Source: Desulfurococcales archaeon
Lineage (GTDB): Archaea > Thermoproteota > Thermoprotei_A > Sulfolobales > NBVN01
Reading direction: 5' to 3'
Assembly (NCBI GenBank): GCA_026986255.1
Contig: JALSOX010000010.1
Span: 1 to 16,013, forward strand
DNA length: 16,013 bases
The notes beneath the pieces are model-generated. The model had not been told where the DNA came from. It saw only the letters and a list, made by a program, of their open reading frames with translations, and made no database searches. Position 1 is the first letter of the stretch, and every line of letters begins with the position of its first letter. Positions 6,416 to 14,643 of the stretch are shown piece after piece. The translations under genes were made by a program, and so were the position numbers.

Positions 6416-6886
6416 TCATGTCTTCTTCTCGACCTTAACAACTACCTTAGTTGTGTCCACCAACGTATCCTCTATTGGGCAGTGCTTCTCAACGAACTTC
6501 ATTAGTTTCTTCAGGCCCTCCTCGCTAGCGCCGGGCGCGTCGACCACTACCCTCACTCTGATTTCCTGGAAGCCCGGCTTGACGTCCTGACCAGCGAATC
6601 CCCTGGGGTCGTAATCACCCTCAACCTCTATCTCCATGCCTTTTATCTCTACACCGAACTTCCCGCTATGGTAGCGCGCAACTATGCCTATACACCCGGC
6701 CAGTGAGGCTAGGAGGAGCTCCGGCGGTAGGGGGCCGGCATCCTTACCTCCGGCAAATTCAGGTAAGTCCTGAACTATCACGTGTTTGCGGGCCTTCGTA
6801 ATGACCTTAAAACCCTCCTCAAGGGTTGAGGTTACCTTCACAGTTTTAAGGTTCTTTTCGCGGATCTCAGGCAAGAACGTCCCCAA
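6416..6886 (-). CDS. OsmC/Ohr-family protein
   Basis: The 156-residue cytoplasmic protein belongs to the OsmC/Ohr family, many of whose members reduce organic hydroperoxides with a reactive Cys pair and thiol reductants. The two family cysteines are visible: Cys65 in ASLAGCIGIVARY and Cys136 in EKHCPIEDTL. GPLPPELLLASLAGC is the classic central-helix entrance, with Glu56. The length is full. The start is TTG at 6886: the frame offers no ATG or GTG upstream, and a TATA-like TTTTTAAT at about 6905-6912 would place the transcript start almost on the TTG, so it is probably leaderless. It stands alone; the regulator gene downstream on the same strand has its own promoter. Peroxidase activity is inferred from the conserved cysteines. 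Confidence 0.9.
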   Translation of the reverse strand: MGTFLPEIREKNLKTVKVTSTLEEGFKVITKARKHVIVQDLPEFAGGKDAGPLPPELLLASLAGCIGIVARYHSGKFGVEIKGMEIEVEGDYDPRGFAGQDVKPGFQEIRVRVVVDAPGASEEGLKKLMKFVEKHCPIEDTLVDTTKVVVKVEKKT

Positions 6887-7059
6887 GCTATATGTGAAGC
6901 ACGTGCCATTAAAAACATGTTTGAGCTCAACTAAGTTACCGCTAACCTAGGTGACTAAAACCAAGCTAGAGACGCTCGTAAACACCCGTTAAGAAATCGT
7001 GTTTAGGTAATAAGGAAAAAACTCCACACTATATGATTTCAGGGGCGCCTACACCATGA

Positions 7060-7258
7060 GTAAACCTTTTATGGGTTGTCCCCAGTCTGTTAATTGAAGT
7101 AAGCATATGGTGAAAACTTGCTGAATAAAAAGCCTCTCCGCCCCACCCGCTGGGGCGGCGACGGGGCTTGGGATGTGTGGCCCTGCAAGGGCCGCCCGAA
7201 CCTGCGTGGGTTAAGGTGTAGGTAAGTCAATCCCATCCTGTATGGGGGTGAAGGGTAG
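7060..7258 (+). promoter_or_regulatory. promoter and GC-rich structured leader of the sugar ABC operon
   Basis: A TATA-like CTTTTATGG lies at 7066-7074, which would start transcription near 7095-7100 and give a leader of about 160 bases. The leader contains a perfect hairpin, CCGCCCCA (7138-7145) with TGGGGCGG (7151-7158). It also has GGCCCT (7179-7184) with AGGGCC (7188-7193). An alternative pairing joins GGCGGC (7154-7159) to GCCGCC (7191-7196). ACGGGGCTTGG in the middle is shared with repeats R1 and R2. A Shine-Dalgarno GGGGGTGA sits at 7243-7250, 8 bases before the ATG. The rest of the 372-bp gap from 6887 shows no gene. Whether the structure controls the operon or is a repeat remnant cannot be decided from sequence. 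Confidence 0.45.
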
Positions 7259-9004
7259 ATGGCAGGTAAAGGTCTGGCCATCGCGGCCGCAATAATAATC
7301 ATAGCAATCATAATAGGTGTAGCAGCATACTACATGACTCAAAAACCAGCACCGGCAACCATAACAACCACACCACCAACCACCTCATCCCCATCGACAA
7401 CTTCAACATCGTCACCCTCGCCAACATCGTCAGCAGCCCCAGCTAAGCCGGTCCTGACAGGCAACTTCGAGAAGGACGTCATAGCGATCGGCAAATACCT
7501 AGAGTCGAAAGGCATACACACCGTTAAGTTCACGGTATGGGCTACGGGAGATCCCAACAGCGTAATGAGGATGTACGGCCTATACCAGGCAGCCTACGAC
7601 ATCAATCAGATCTGGAAAAAGAACGGCATAAACGTGAAGATCGTCATGAACAAGTTCTGGGAGAGCAGCTTCAAGAAGCTCTACGACGAGTTCATCTCTG
7701 CAGTACCTCAGGGCACTAACGGCGACTTCTTCGTGAATAGCTATATCTACATCGCTAACCTAGCAAGCCAAGGCTACATACTTAACATAAATAATTATGT
7801 TGAGAAGTACTGGGACAGCGTCTTCAAGGACTTCTACCCGGCAATCATGAATGCTGCTAAGTATAAGGGTCAGTACTATGCAGTGCCTCAGGACACTGAG
7901 GCTAGGCCGATATACGTTAGGAAGGACGTTGCCGCATGTATGGGTTGGGACATAAGTAACCTGGCCCAGCTAGTTAAGGAGGGTAAGTTTACGTGGCATG
8001 ACATGTTCAAGAAGGCTGAGGAGGCGGTCAGCAAGGGCTGTGCTAAGTGGGGACTAATTCACAGGAGAGGTAGCGCGCATCCGGATCTCATGCAATTCAT
8101 CTTCGCCTACGGAGGTAAGCTCTACGATCCAAAGACAGGTAAACTAGTATTCGATGTCCCCGCCGTGTACAAGTGGTTTATGACTGAGTACGTGTTCGCA
8201 CAGCATAAGCTACTGCCTAAGGACATGATGTCGTGGAGCTGGGCACAGCAGATACACCCAACCGTGGTGAATAATTGTAAGGGCTCACCGACAGGGTGCA
8301 CGCTGTTCTTCATCGGCGGCACCTGGCACTGGACGGAGTGGCAGACCAAGGCATACTACTACGACCCAACAACCAAGAAGCTAAGGCCATTAACAGCTGA
8401 GGAGGAGGTTAAGAAGTTCTACTACATGCTGTTCCCGGCCGGCGACCCCGGCGACAAGCCGGTAACGCTAAGCCAGCCATTCATGTGGATGATCGCTAAG
8501 AACGCCGGCAAGGACAACCCGAACTACAACCAGCTCAAGGACGTGTATCACGAGTTAGCGTTCCTGATGGTGGTGGATGCCAGCAAGCCAGTGATAAATG
8601 CGGTTCACAGCGCTATCTCAGGCCACCTACCAGTTAGGAGAGCGGCTGCTGCCTTACTAAAGAATGAGACTTGGATCAATAACCTGATCCACATGAAGCT
8701 TAACCTATGTCCCACGGTTATGAAGGCCATAGCACCTATCGTACAGAAGACCGCTAAGAAGATAAACATTGAATTCCTAGCTAACGTCAGCTACATGTTA
8801 GAATACACGCACCTAGCGCCAAGCCACCCACTCTACCCGAAGCTAGCAGGGTTCTTCGCCGACGCGATTAACAAGGTGTTAATGGGCGAAATGACACCAA
8901 AGCAGGCAGTAAATTATATGATACAGAAGATCAAGGCAGACCCACAACTCTCAGCCAACGTCGAGATAGTTGGTAGTATACCGACAAACTGGTCATTCCC
9001 ATAA
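7259..9004 (+). CDS. membrane-anchored extracellular sugar-binding protein of an ABC transporter
   Basis: This is the solute-binding subunit of a carbohydrate ABC importer, 581 residues. Residues 5-26 are a single hydrophobic N-terminal segment (AIAAAIIIIAIIIGVAAYY). Residues 31-62 are a Ser/Thr/Pro-rich linker, probably a glycosylated stalk holding the binding domain above the membrane, as in crenarchaeal sugar-binding proteins. The remainder reads like the extracellular solute-binding family 1: aromatic-rich, with YKGQYYAVPQDTEARPIYVRKDV near the usual hinge and sugar-contact region, and GTWHWTEW later. The start is ATG at 7259 with a good Shine-Dalgarno. It is the first gene of an operon, 12 bp ahead of the first permease gene. 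The substrate is not readable; a maltose-like oligosaccharide or other glycoside is likely. Confidence 0.88.
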   Translation: MAGKGLAIAAAIIIIAIIIGVAAYYMTQKPAPATITTTPPTTSSPSTTSTSSPSPTSSAAPAKPVLTGNFEKDVIAIGKYLESKGIHTVKFTVWATGDPNSVMRMYGLYQAAYDINQIWKKNGINVKIVMNKFWESSFKKLYDEFISAVPQGTNGDFFVNSYIYIANLASQGYILNINNYVEKYWDSVFKDFYPAIMNAAKYKGQYYAVPQDTEARPIYVRKDVAACMGWDISNLAQLVKEGKFTWHDMFKKAEEAVSKGCAKWGLIHRRGSAHPDLMQFIFAYGGKLYDPKTGKLVFDVPAVYKWFMTEYVFAQHKLLPKDMMSWSWAQQIHPTVVNNCKGSPTGCTLFFIGGTWHWTEWQTKAYYYDPTTKKLRPLTAEEEVKKFYYMLFPAGDPGDKPVTLSQPFMWMIAKNAGKDNPNYNQLKDVYHELAFLMVVDASKPVINAVHSAISGHLPVRRAAAALLKNETWINNLIHMKLNLCPTVMKAIAPIVQKTAKKINIEFLANVSYMLEYTHLAPSHPLYPKLAGFFADAINKVLMGEMTPKQAVNYMIQKIKADPQLSANVEIVGSIPTNWSFP

Positions 9005-9016
9005 GGGGGATAGTCC

Positions 9017-9961
9017 ATGAACCTCAAGAAAAAACTAATATTACTTTTTTTCTTGGGACCCATGCTCTTCGTTGTTATACTTTTTTACGTCATCCCGTTA
9101 TTCCTGTCAATCTATATCAGCTTTACACCCATGACTGACTGGAATGTAAATAGGTACTTAACACAATTCATAGGATTAGCGAATTATTACAGATTAATTC
9201 ATATAATGATGTACGACCCGGACATGAGGGCAGTCATAATAACCACAGTGGTTTTCACTAGCGTTACGTTAGCAATTAACGTGCTTGGCGGGCTCCTCCT
9301 AGCCTTAGCAACATACTTCATGGACGAGCGACTTTCAGTACCTTACCAAGGCCTTTGGCTACTTCCGCGTATGACGCCAATAGCTGTTTACGCCCTACTC
9401 TGGTATTACTTCTTCCACAGTTCCGGAATAGGGTTACTTAATACTATACTGATGAGGTTACACCTCATAAGTCACCCGATAGCATGGGGTTTAGATCCTC
9501 GCTACCTTCCTTGGGGGGCGTGGTTCATAATAATATTCATAAACGGTTTAGTTGGGGTTAGCTACGGCATGATAATATTCTACGCCGCCTTCAAAAGCAT
9601 ACCTAAGGAACTAATAGTTGCTGCTAGGGTTGATGGTGCCTCAACCTTCAGAATAATAAGGCATATACTGTTACCCTTAACTAGGTGGCACTTCACATTC
9701 ATAACAGTATGGCAACTATTCTCCCTATTGACGTCATTCGCGCAAACATACCTGTTAGTTGCTTGGAGAGTTGTCGACAGCACATGGGGTCAGCCATGGG
9801 CACTTTACGTATTCAGAACAGCGTTTACAACCACGAAGGATCAGGGTTTAGCTGCTGCTGCCTCAACGTTCCTCTCCGCCATTGGGATAGTTTTAGGTAT
9901 TGTTGCACTCAAGGTTCTAAGATATAAGGAAATGATCTTGGAACCTAAGGGTGATATATGA
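9017..9961 (+). CDS. sugar ABC transporter permease (MalF/UgpA type)
   Basis: The 314-residue integral membrane protein has about six hydrophobic segments, beginning at residues 8-35. The cytoplasmic EAA loop is present as KELIVAARVDGASTFRIIRHILLPL (about residues 198-222), with the invariant Gly207 that docks the ATPase. It forms a heterodimeric channel with the next gene product. The start is ATG at 9017, 12 bp after the binding-protein gene. Its end overlaps the next gene by 4 bp (ATGA type), indicating translational coupling. The gene is noticeably richer in A/T at third positions than the binding-protein and ATPase genes, as is the first half of the next permease gene. Confidence 0.93.
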   Translation: MNLKKKLILLFFLGPMLFVVILFYVIPLFLSIYISFTPMTDWNVNRYLTQFIGLANYYRLIHIMMYDPDMRAVIITTVVFTSVTLAINVLGGLLLALATYFMDERLSVPYQGLWLLPRMTPIAVYALLWYYFFHSSGIGLLNTILMRLHLISHPIAWGLDPRYLPWGAWFIIIFINGLVGVSYGMIIFYAAFKSIPKELIVAARVDGASTFRIIRHILLPLTRWHFTFITVWQLFSLLTSFAQTYLLVAWRVVDSTWGQPWALYVFRTAFTTTKDQGLAAAASTFLSAIGIVLGIVALKVLRYKEMILEPKGDI

Positions 9962-10869
9962 TGCCTGAAACAACCGATGTTGAAACAATCAATAGGCGCC
10001 GCATGAATGTAGTTTTAGGGGTAGCCGTGCTTTTGGCATCGTCACCAATATTAATATCGTATTTCGTCTTAATAGCATCGAGCTTCACTAACCAGATGAT
10101 TACCGGAGGTATTATGGGTCAATTAATCTTCACACTGCAAAACTGGGTATTGTTTTTTGAGGGCAAACTAACCGTTACTGCTGCTAGCGTACTTAGTTTT
10201 TGGAACATACTTCATTATATTCTTAACACGTTCATAGTTGCTTTCGGGGTCATGATAGTTGTCACGGTCTTAGCTACATTAGCAGGCTATGCGTGCTCCA
10301 GGATGAGGTTTAAGGGTAGGAAGTTCTTGATTCAATTACTTATACTACTACATGCATTCCCAGGGGTCTCTCTTATAATAGCTGTTTATGCTCTTTACAT
10401 ATTTTCGAAGCAACCACTGCCTCAGAATCTTTGGACGTTTTATGCATTCCTCTATGTAATTGTGGCTAGGGCCGCGCTTGAGGTCCCCATGGATGTTTGG
10501 ATCATGAAAGGTTTCTTCGATAAGGTTCCTTGGGAGGTGGAATGGTCGGCACTAATAGACGGTGCCTCTAGAATTAAGGTGTGGAAAGACATAATATTAC
10601 CGCTGGTTAAGCCTGGAATCGCGGCGATAGCGATATTCTCGTTCATGGCTGGGTGGGGAGCGCTTATCTACGTGATGGTGTTCCTCCCCGCCACCGAGAA
10701 GACTCTGGCGACGTACATAGCGGGTCTTTTGGCTGGCGGGAGCTTGGAGGTGGTTCATCTCCCGATAGTGGCTGCGGCAGGAACCTTCTACTTGATCCCC
10801 ACGTTAGCGTTCTTCACTTTCGTACGTAGGTACATGCTCCAGACAAGCTTAAGCGGTATAAAGGGGTGA
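9958..10869 (+). CDS. sugar ABC transporter permease (MalG/UgpE type)
   Basis: This is the second channel subunit, 303 residues with about six membrane segments. The EAA loop reads VPWEVEWSALIDGASRIKVWKDIILPL (about residues 190-216), with Gly202. The protein ends in the short cytoplasmic tail YMLQTSLSGIKG typical of this half-transporter. The ATG at 9958 lies inside the end of the previous gene, followed directly by a second ATG, so either codon could be used. The ATPase gene starts 6 bp after its stop. The family is MalG-like inner-membrane components of carbohydrate uptake systems; the partner is the preceding permease. Confidence 0.93.
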   Translation: MMPETTDVETINRRRMNVVLGVAVLLASSPILISYFVLIASSFTNQMITGGIMGQLIFTLQNWVLFFEGKLTVTAASVLSFWNILHYILNTFIVAFGVMIVVTVLATLAGYACSRMRFKGRKFLIQLLILLHAFPGVSLIIAVYALYIFSKQPLPQNLWTFYAFLYVIVARAALEVPMDVWIMKGFFDKVPWEVEWSALIDGASRIKVWKDIILPLVKPGIAAIAIFSFMAGWGALIYVMVFLPATEKTLATYIAGLLAGGSLEVVHLPIVAAAGTFYLIPTLAFFTFVRRYMLQTSLSGIKG

Positions 10870-10875
10870 GGGTGG

Positions 10876-11979
10876 GTGGTAAGCGTAAGGCTTGAGAAGG
10901 TAACGAAGAGGTTCGGGAAGGTGGTGGCGATAAACAATGTCAGCCTGGAGATAGAGGACGGTAAGCTCTACGTCCTCCTAGGGCCTTCGGGGGGAGGGAA
11001 GACCACTACCCTCTACCTCATAGCGGGAATCTATAAACCCACCTCCGGCAGGGTGTACTTCGATGAGAAGGACGTGACGGACCTAACGCCTGCCGAGAGG
11101 AACGTTGGTTTAGTGTTCCAGAACTACGCGCTCTACCCGCACATGAAGGTTTACGATAACATAGCCTTCCCGCTCCGCCTAAGGAAGGAACCTAAGTCGA
11201 AGATAGATTCTAAGGTTCATGAGGTGGCTAAGTTCCTCCGCATCGAGAACTTACTCGACAGGTACCCGCACCAGTTATCGGGCGGGCAGCAACAGAGGGT
11301 TGCATTAGCTAGGGCCTTGGTTAAGGAGCCGAGCGTCCTACTCCTTGACGAGCCGCTAAGCAACTTGGATGCCCTGCTCAGGGTCTACATTAGGGCTGAG
11401 CTGAAGAGGATGCAGCAAGACCTGGGAATCACGAGCGTGTACGTTACTCACGACCAGTCCGAGGCACTAGCAATAGCTGATAAGATCGTGGTCATAAATA
11501 AGGGAGTTGTTCAGCAGGAGGGCACGCCGGAGCAAATATATGAGAACCCCAGGAACGTGTTCGTGGCGACATTCATAGGTAACCCGCCGATGAACATCGT
11601 TAAGGGATCCGTGCTCGAGGACGGCACCATAGAGACCACGGGCTCACGCCTGACGCCGCCAGCGGCGATGGCTGAGAAGATAAGGAAGCTAGGCCTGAAG
11701 ACAATATTGATGGCGTTCAGACCCGAGAACGCCGTGGTTTCAGAACACCCTATGGAAGGTAAGTTCTCACCCTTAGGTGAGTTATTCGAGGTCGAGCCCC
11801 TAGGGAGGGATGCTGTAGTCACGGTCACTGTGGGTGAGTTCGTCATTAAGGTCGTTATGCCGACCAAGGAGGCGATGAAGTTACGCATAGGGTCTAAGGT
11901 CTACGTCAACATAGACCCCAACACCATCAAGTACTTCGACCCCAACACGGAGCTCAACCTAGAGTACATTGAAGCGTAA
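10876..11979 (+). CDS. sugar ABC transporter ATP-binding protein (MalK/UgpC type)
   Basis: The 367-residue cytoplasmic ATPase drives the importer as a dimer. Motifs in order: Walker A GPSGGGKTT (36-44), Q-loop Gln82 (VFQNYALYPHM), signature LSGGQQQR (134-141), Walker B VLLLDEP (154-160), D-loop SNLDA and switch His192. After about residue 235 comes the C-terminal regulatory TOBE/OB extension of the MalK-UgpC-GlcV group, with FRPENAVV near residue 280. The start is GTG at 10876, 6 bp after the permease stop and preceded by GGGTGAGGGTGG as a Shine-Dalgarno region. It completes the four-gene operon. The small residue at Walker A position 40 is Gly, where Ser, Cys or Ala is usual; this should still be functional. 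Confidence 0.96.
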   Translation: MVSVRLEKVTKRFGKVVAINNVSLEIEDGKLYVLLGPSGGGKTTTLYLIAGIYKPTSGRVYFDEKDVTDLTPAERNVGLVFQNYALYPHMKVYDNIAFPLRLRKEPKSKIDSKVHEVAKFLRIENLLDRYPHQLSGGQQQRVALARALVKEPSVLLLDEPLSNLDALLRVYIRAELKRMQQDLGITSVYVTHDQSEALAIADKIVVINKGVVQQEGTPEQIYENPRNVFVATFIGNPPMNIVKGSVLEDGTIETTGSRLTPPAAMAEKIRKLGLKTILMAFRPENAVVSEHPMEGKFSPLGELFEVEPLGRDAVVTVTVGEFVIKVVMPTKEAMKLRIGSKVYVNIDPNTIKYFDPNTELNLEYIEA

Positions 11980-12028
11980 GTCAATACCATTTTAACCCCA
12001 CACCCCACCTATCTCCACGGCCCCCGCG

Positions 12029-13216
12029 ATGCCGGCAAGCACGCTCCTACTCATTAGTGAGGTCTTAACTACCCTCATCCTGGCCTCAGCTACTGCCCTC
12101 TGGGGGTATGGACTCTACGGGCTCCGGAAGAGCCTCTCAGCACTTAGGAAGCCCGACCCGGACATCACTCGCACACCTAAGTTCTCCGTCATCATACCTT
12201 GCCGTAACTGCGCCGACACCATAGTAATCACTATTAAATCCATAGCTGCGCAGAGCGTTAAACCCGCTGAAGTAGTCGTTGTTGACGATGGAAGCACCGA
12301 CGGATCAGTCAAGATTGTGCGTGCGCTTGCCTCGGAACTGGCTAGTCAGGGGGTAAGGGTGAGCGTATTAAGCGTTGGTAACGTCCCGACCGGGTGGGTC
12401 CCTAAGCCCTACGCGTGCCTCCAAGGTTACCATAGGGTGAAGGACGAGTCCGAAGTCATCGTCTTTCTAGACTCCGACACGTGGTTCACTAAGGAGGACG
12501 CGCTGCATGCATTAGTGGGTGAGGCATGGGTTACGGGGCTAGCATCGTATGCCCCACGATTCGTGTGCAGCACGCGTGCCTGCCGCGCAGCTGAGGTTCT
12601 CCTGACAACGCTCTCCCACGCGTTTCTAGGCTTCGATAAGGTGTTTGACCCTAACTCAAGGATTGCCTGGTTCTTCGGGTGTTGTTGGGCGGTGCGTAGG
12701 GATGTTTACGAGGCATTAGGCACTCACGAGTCCGTTAAGCATGAGATCGTTGAGGATAAGGCATTCGCCGTAACCGCTAAGCGTGGAGGTATGGGCTTCA
12801 CAGTGCTTGCCGGCTTCGATAAGGTGGCTTCCCTCTGGCACCCTAAGCTAGGCGACACTGCTAACGTCCTTGCCAGGATATTCTGGAGAAGGATAGTGTG
12901 TGAGCGTGGACGCTCCTTAATGTATGCCGCATTATTCCTCCTGCCTTACCTAACTCCCGCGCTGGGGCCCGCATCCCTGGTCAGCATGAATCCCTTCCTC
13001 ATAGCGGCTGGTTACGTAGCGTACGCGGTGTGCGTCTTAACGCACATGGCTGGGTCTAAACTCAACGGTTACCCCCTCACGTACGCGCTTGCCGCGCCAT
13101 ACGTTGGTGTTGCCTTGATATTCATGCTCATGTCCCGCATACTTAAGGGGGAGTTTGAGTGGCGTGGTAGGAAAGCGCATGAATTACTCAGCAATACTCA
13201 CGCGTGCCTAGCTTAG
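12029..13216 (+). CDS. membrane-associated family 2 glycosyltransferase
   Basis: This is a 395-residue inverting GT-A glycosyltransferase anchored in the membrane. The N-terminus has one hydrophobic segment (about 6-31). The catalytic domain opens with FSVIIPCRNCADTI and has VVVVDDGSTDGS (82-93, nucleotide-sugar contacts), TGWVPKPYACLQG (121-133), FLDSDTWF (147-153, the metal-binding DxD) and HEIVEDKAF (acceptor-side base region). Two or three hydrophobic segments lie between about 300 and 380. The GW-x-x-K-P-x-A pattern recalls the subgroup that includes carotenoid and lipid glycosyltransferases, so a lipid or polyprenol acceptor is likely but unproven. A TATA-like ATTTTAACC lies at 11989-11997, about 35 bp before the ATG, so it appears separately transcribed from the ABC operon. 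Confidence 0.88.
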   Translation: MPASTLLLISEVLTTLILASATALWGYGLYGLRKSLSALRKPDPDITRTPKFSVIIPCRNCADTIVITIKSIAAQSVKPAEVVVVDDGSTDGSVKIVRALASELASQGVRVSVLSVGNVPTGWVPKPYACLQGYHRVKDESEVIVFLDSDTWFTKEDALHALVGEAWVTGLASYAPRFVCSTRACRAAEVLLTTLSHAFLGFDKVFDPNSRIAWFFGCCWAVRRDVYEALGTHESVKHEIVEDKAFAVTAKRGGMGFTVLAGFDKVASLWHPKLGDTANVLARIFWRRIVCERGRSLMYAALFLLPYLTPALGPASLVSMNPFLIAAGYVAYAVCVLTHMAGSKLNGYPLTYALAAPYVGVALIFMLMSRILKGEFEWRGRKAHELLSNTHACLA

Positions 13217-13279
13217 TGGGTTGGGTGTAACGCATCATTTACTAGGGTTTCCTCATACTTACCTCGGGGGTTACGCGGC

Positions 13280-14089
13280 ATGCTCATTGATAGGGTGGCT
13301 GCGTGGGTGCTTAAGCAGGCTGAGCGCGTGGGCGCGCCCTTAAAGGTTATTGAGTACGGTGTTGGTGTGATGTACTCCTACTCCCTAATCGAGTGCTGTG
13401 GAGAGGAGTATTTGGGGGTGGCGCTAACGCCGCTCGAGGACCTAGCCGGCGTGAGGGTTGCGCCAGTAAGGCGCGTTAGTGGCGTTTCCGAGGCGCTATC
13501 GCTTGTTTCCTCCCTAAACCCCCTGGAGAAGAGCGTGGGTGTGGCCGCGGTCAATGCCGTGTCCTCCTACCTGCTCTGGGGTGCTGGTCAGCGTCGGGGG
13601 CTTCAAATTGAGGTCGGCGTCGACATAATTTCCGCGGTGCCTCACGTAGCCTCCGGTAAGGTTCTCATCGTCGGGCATATGGGGCCCTTAGTGAGGGCGC
13701 TGAAGGAACGCGGTGCCGAGGAAGTATATGTTGTTGAGAGGTGTGCCGCGATGAGATGCCGCGGCGCGTTAAGCGACTCAGCCCTCCCTAGGTTAGCTCC
13801 GGAAGCTGATACCTTAGTAGTCACTGGCGCGACGCTCGTTAACGATACTTTAGACCACATACTGTCTCTAAGGAAGAGGGACTCCACCCTAGTCCTCGTC
13901 GGGCCTACGGCGGGCGCGCACCCAACCCCACTCTTCGTTGAGGGTGTTGACGCGGTTGCGTCGATGCGTGCTGTGAAGGTTAGCGCGGTGCTTGACGTGA
14001 TTAAACGTGGTGGCGGCAGATGGGACTTCACTAAGTTCAGTGAGCAGTACGTTGTTAAGGCCTCATCAACTCCCTCAACCTCTCCCTAA
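13280..14089 (+). CDS. DUF364-family protein (putative heavy-metal chelation domain)
   Basis: The 269-residue protein resembles proteins with an N-terminal DUF4213-like region followed by a DUF364 Rossmann-like domain, annotated as putative metal chelation. Supporting segments are KSVGVAAVNAVSSYLL (84-99), a conserved family region, KVLIVGHMGPLVRALKERG (127-145), and LAPEADTLVVTGATLVNDTLDHIL (172-195), the family hallmark. Family members often sit near metal-cofactor genes, but the true role is not established. The start is ATG at 13280, 63 bp after the glycosyltransferase gene on the same strand; co-transcription is possible. The low-complexity end (KASSTPSTSP) lies at the margin of repeat R2, so the native C-terminus may have been altered. 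Confidence 0.8.
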   Translation: MLIDRVAAWVLKQAERVGAPLKVIEYGVGVMYSYSLIECCGEEYLGVALTPLEDLAGVRVAPVRRVSGVSEALSLVSSLNPLEKSVGVAAVNAVSSYLLWGAGQRRGLQIEVGVDIISAVPHVASGKVLIVGHMGPLVRALKERGAEEVYVVERCAAMRCRGALSDSALPRLAPEADTLVVTGATLVNDTLDHILSLRKRDSTLVLVGPTAGAHPTPLFVEGVDAVASMRAVKVSAVLDVIKRGGGRWDFTKFSEQYVVKASSTPSTSP

Positions 14090-14372
14090 GGTATTGCCCG
14101 AGCTTTTCCGGATGGGGAGAACCGGGGTGCGGCTTCATTACGCTCCCCTCAACGCTTAGCACGTGCCCTAAGTGCTTTACCCGCACCTCGTGGGACCCGG
14201 CCAAGCCCAACGCCATCGGGCCCCCATCCACGGCGCTCAACCCTACGGGGCTTGGAGCGCGGCCCCTACCACCCCGCAGGGCTCTACCCAACAATAACCT
14301 CACCCACCAACCCACATAAACCCTTCCTCAAAACATCAAAACCTATACAGCCCCCTAGGAAGAAACGGTACT
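14072..14372 (+). repeat. structured repeat R2 (MITE-like, copy 2)
   Basis: R2 is homologous to R1 on the opposite strand. Shared blocks are AACCCACATAAA (14309-14320), AAAACCTATACAG (14338-14350, one difference from R1), CCTAGGAAGAAACGGT (14354-14369) and ACGGGGCTTGGAGC (14245-14258). The core hairpin is kept with changed bases: CCCTACGGGG (14241-14250) opposite CCCCGCAGGG (14272-14281), enclosing GGAGC (14254-14258) opposite GCCCC (14262-14266). The left end, CTCTCCCTAAGGT (near 14078-14092), resembles the inverse of the right end, so the copy may have imperfect terminal inverted repeats. The remaining 14373-14643 holds no gene I can support. A GTG-started minus-strand frame through R2 exists, but I do not consider it a demonstrated gene. 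Confidence 0.65.
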
Positions 14373-14643
14373 TCCCAACAACCAATAAACCCGCAAACCT
14401 AATAAAAAAACCTTAACCCGCGAAACTACTGCTTACCCCTCAGGTATGGCATGGTCGTGTAATAACAGCTGAGCCTTAAGTTAGTAGCGTACCTAAGGAC
14501 ATTTGATTTCCCTAGGCATACTGTAACTTTAGACTCAGATATTTCGTCAAGACAATACAGCATCCTGAGGTTTGGCACGATTACTATACAGCTTCAAGGT
14601 TAATATTAATACGCTGACACCATGAAGAGATTAGCATTCATTA

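Noticed and set aside
7138..7193. Possible tRNA or other classical RNA in the GC-rich leader
   Set aside because: The stems do not form a cloverleaf, there is no T-loop GTTCGANTC pattern, and no known RNA family signature was recognised.
7090..7311. 73-residue minus-strand frame before the ABC operon
   Set aside because: It crosses the operon leader and overlaps the start of the binding-protein gene on the opposite strand; no domain and no promoter.
14055..14315. 86-residue minus-strand frame (GTG start) through R2
   Set aside because: It overlaps the end of the DUF364 gene and the repeat, and I recognise no domain. It could be a transposase tail fragment, but R1 does not preserve the same frame.
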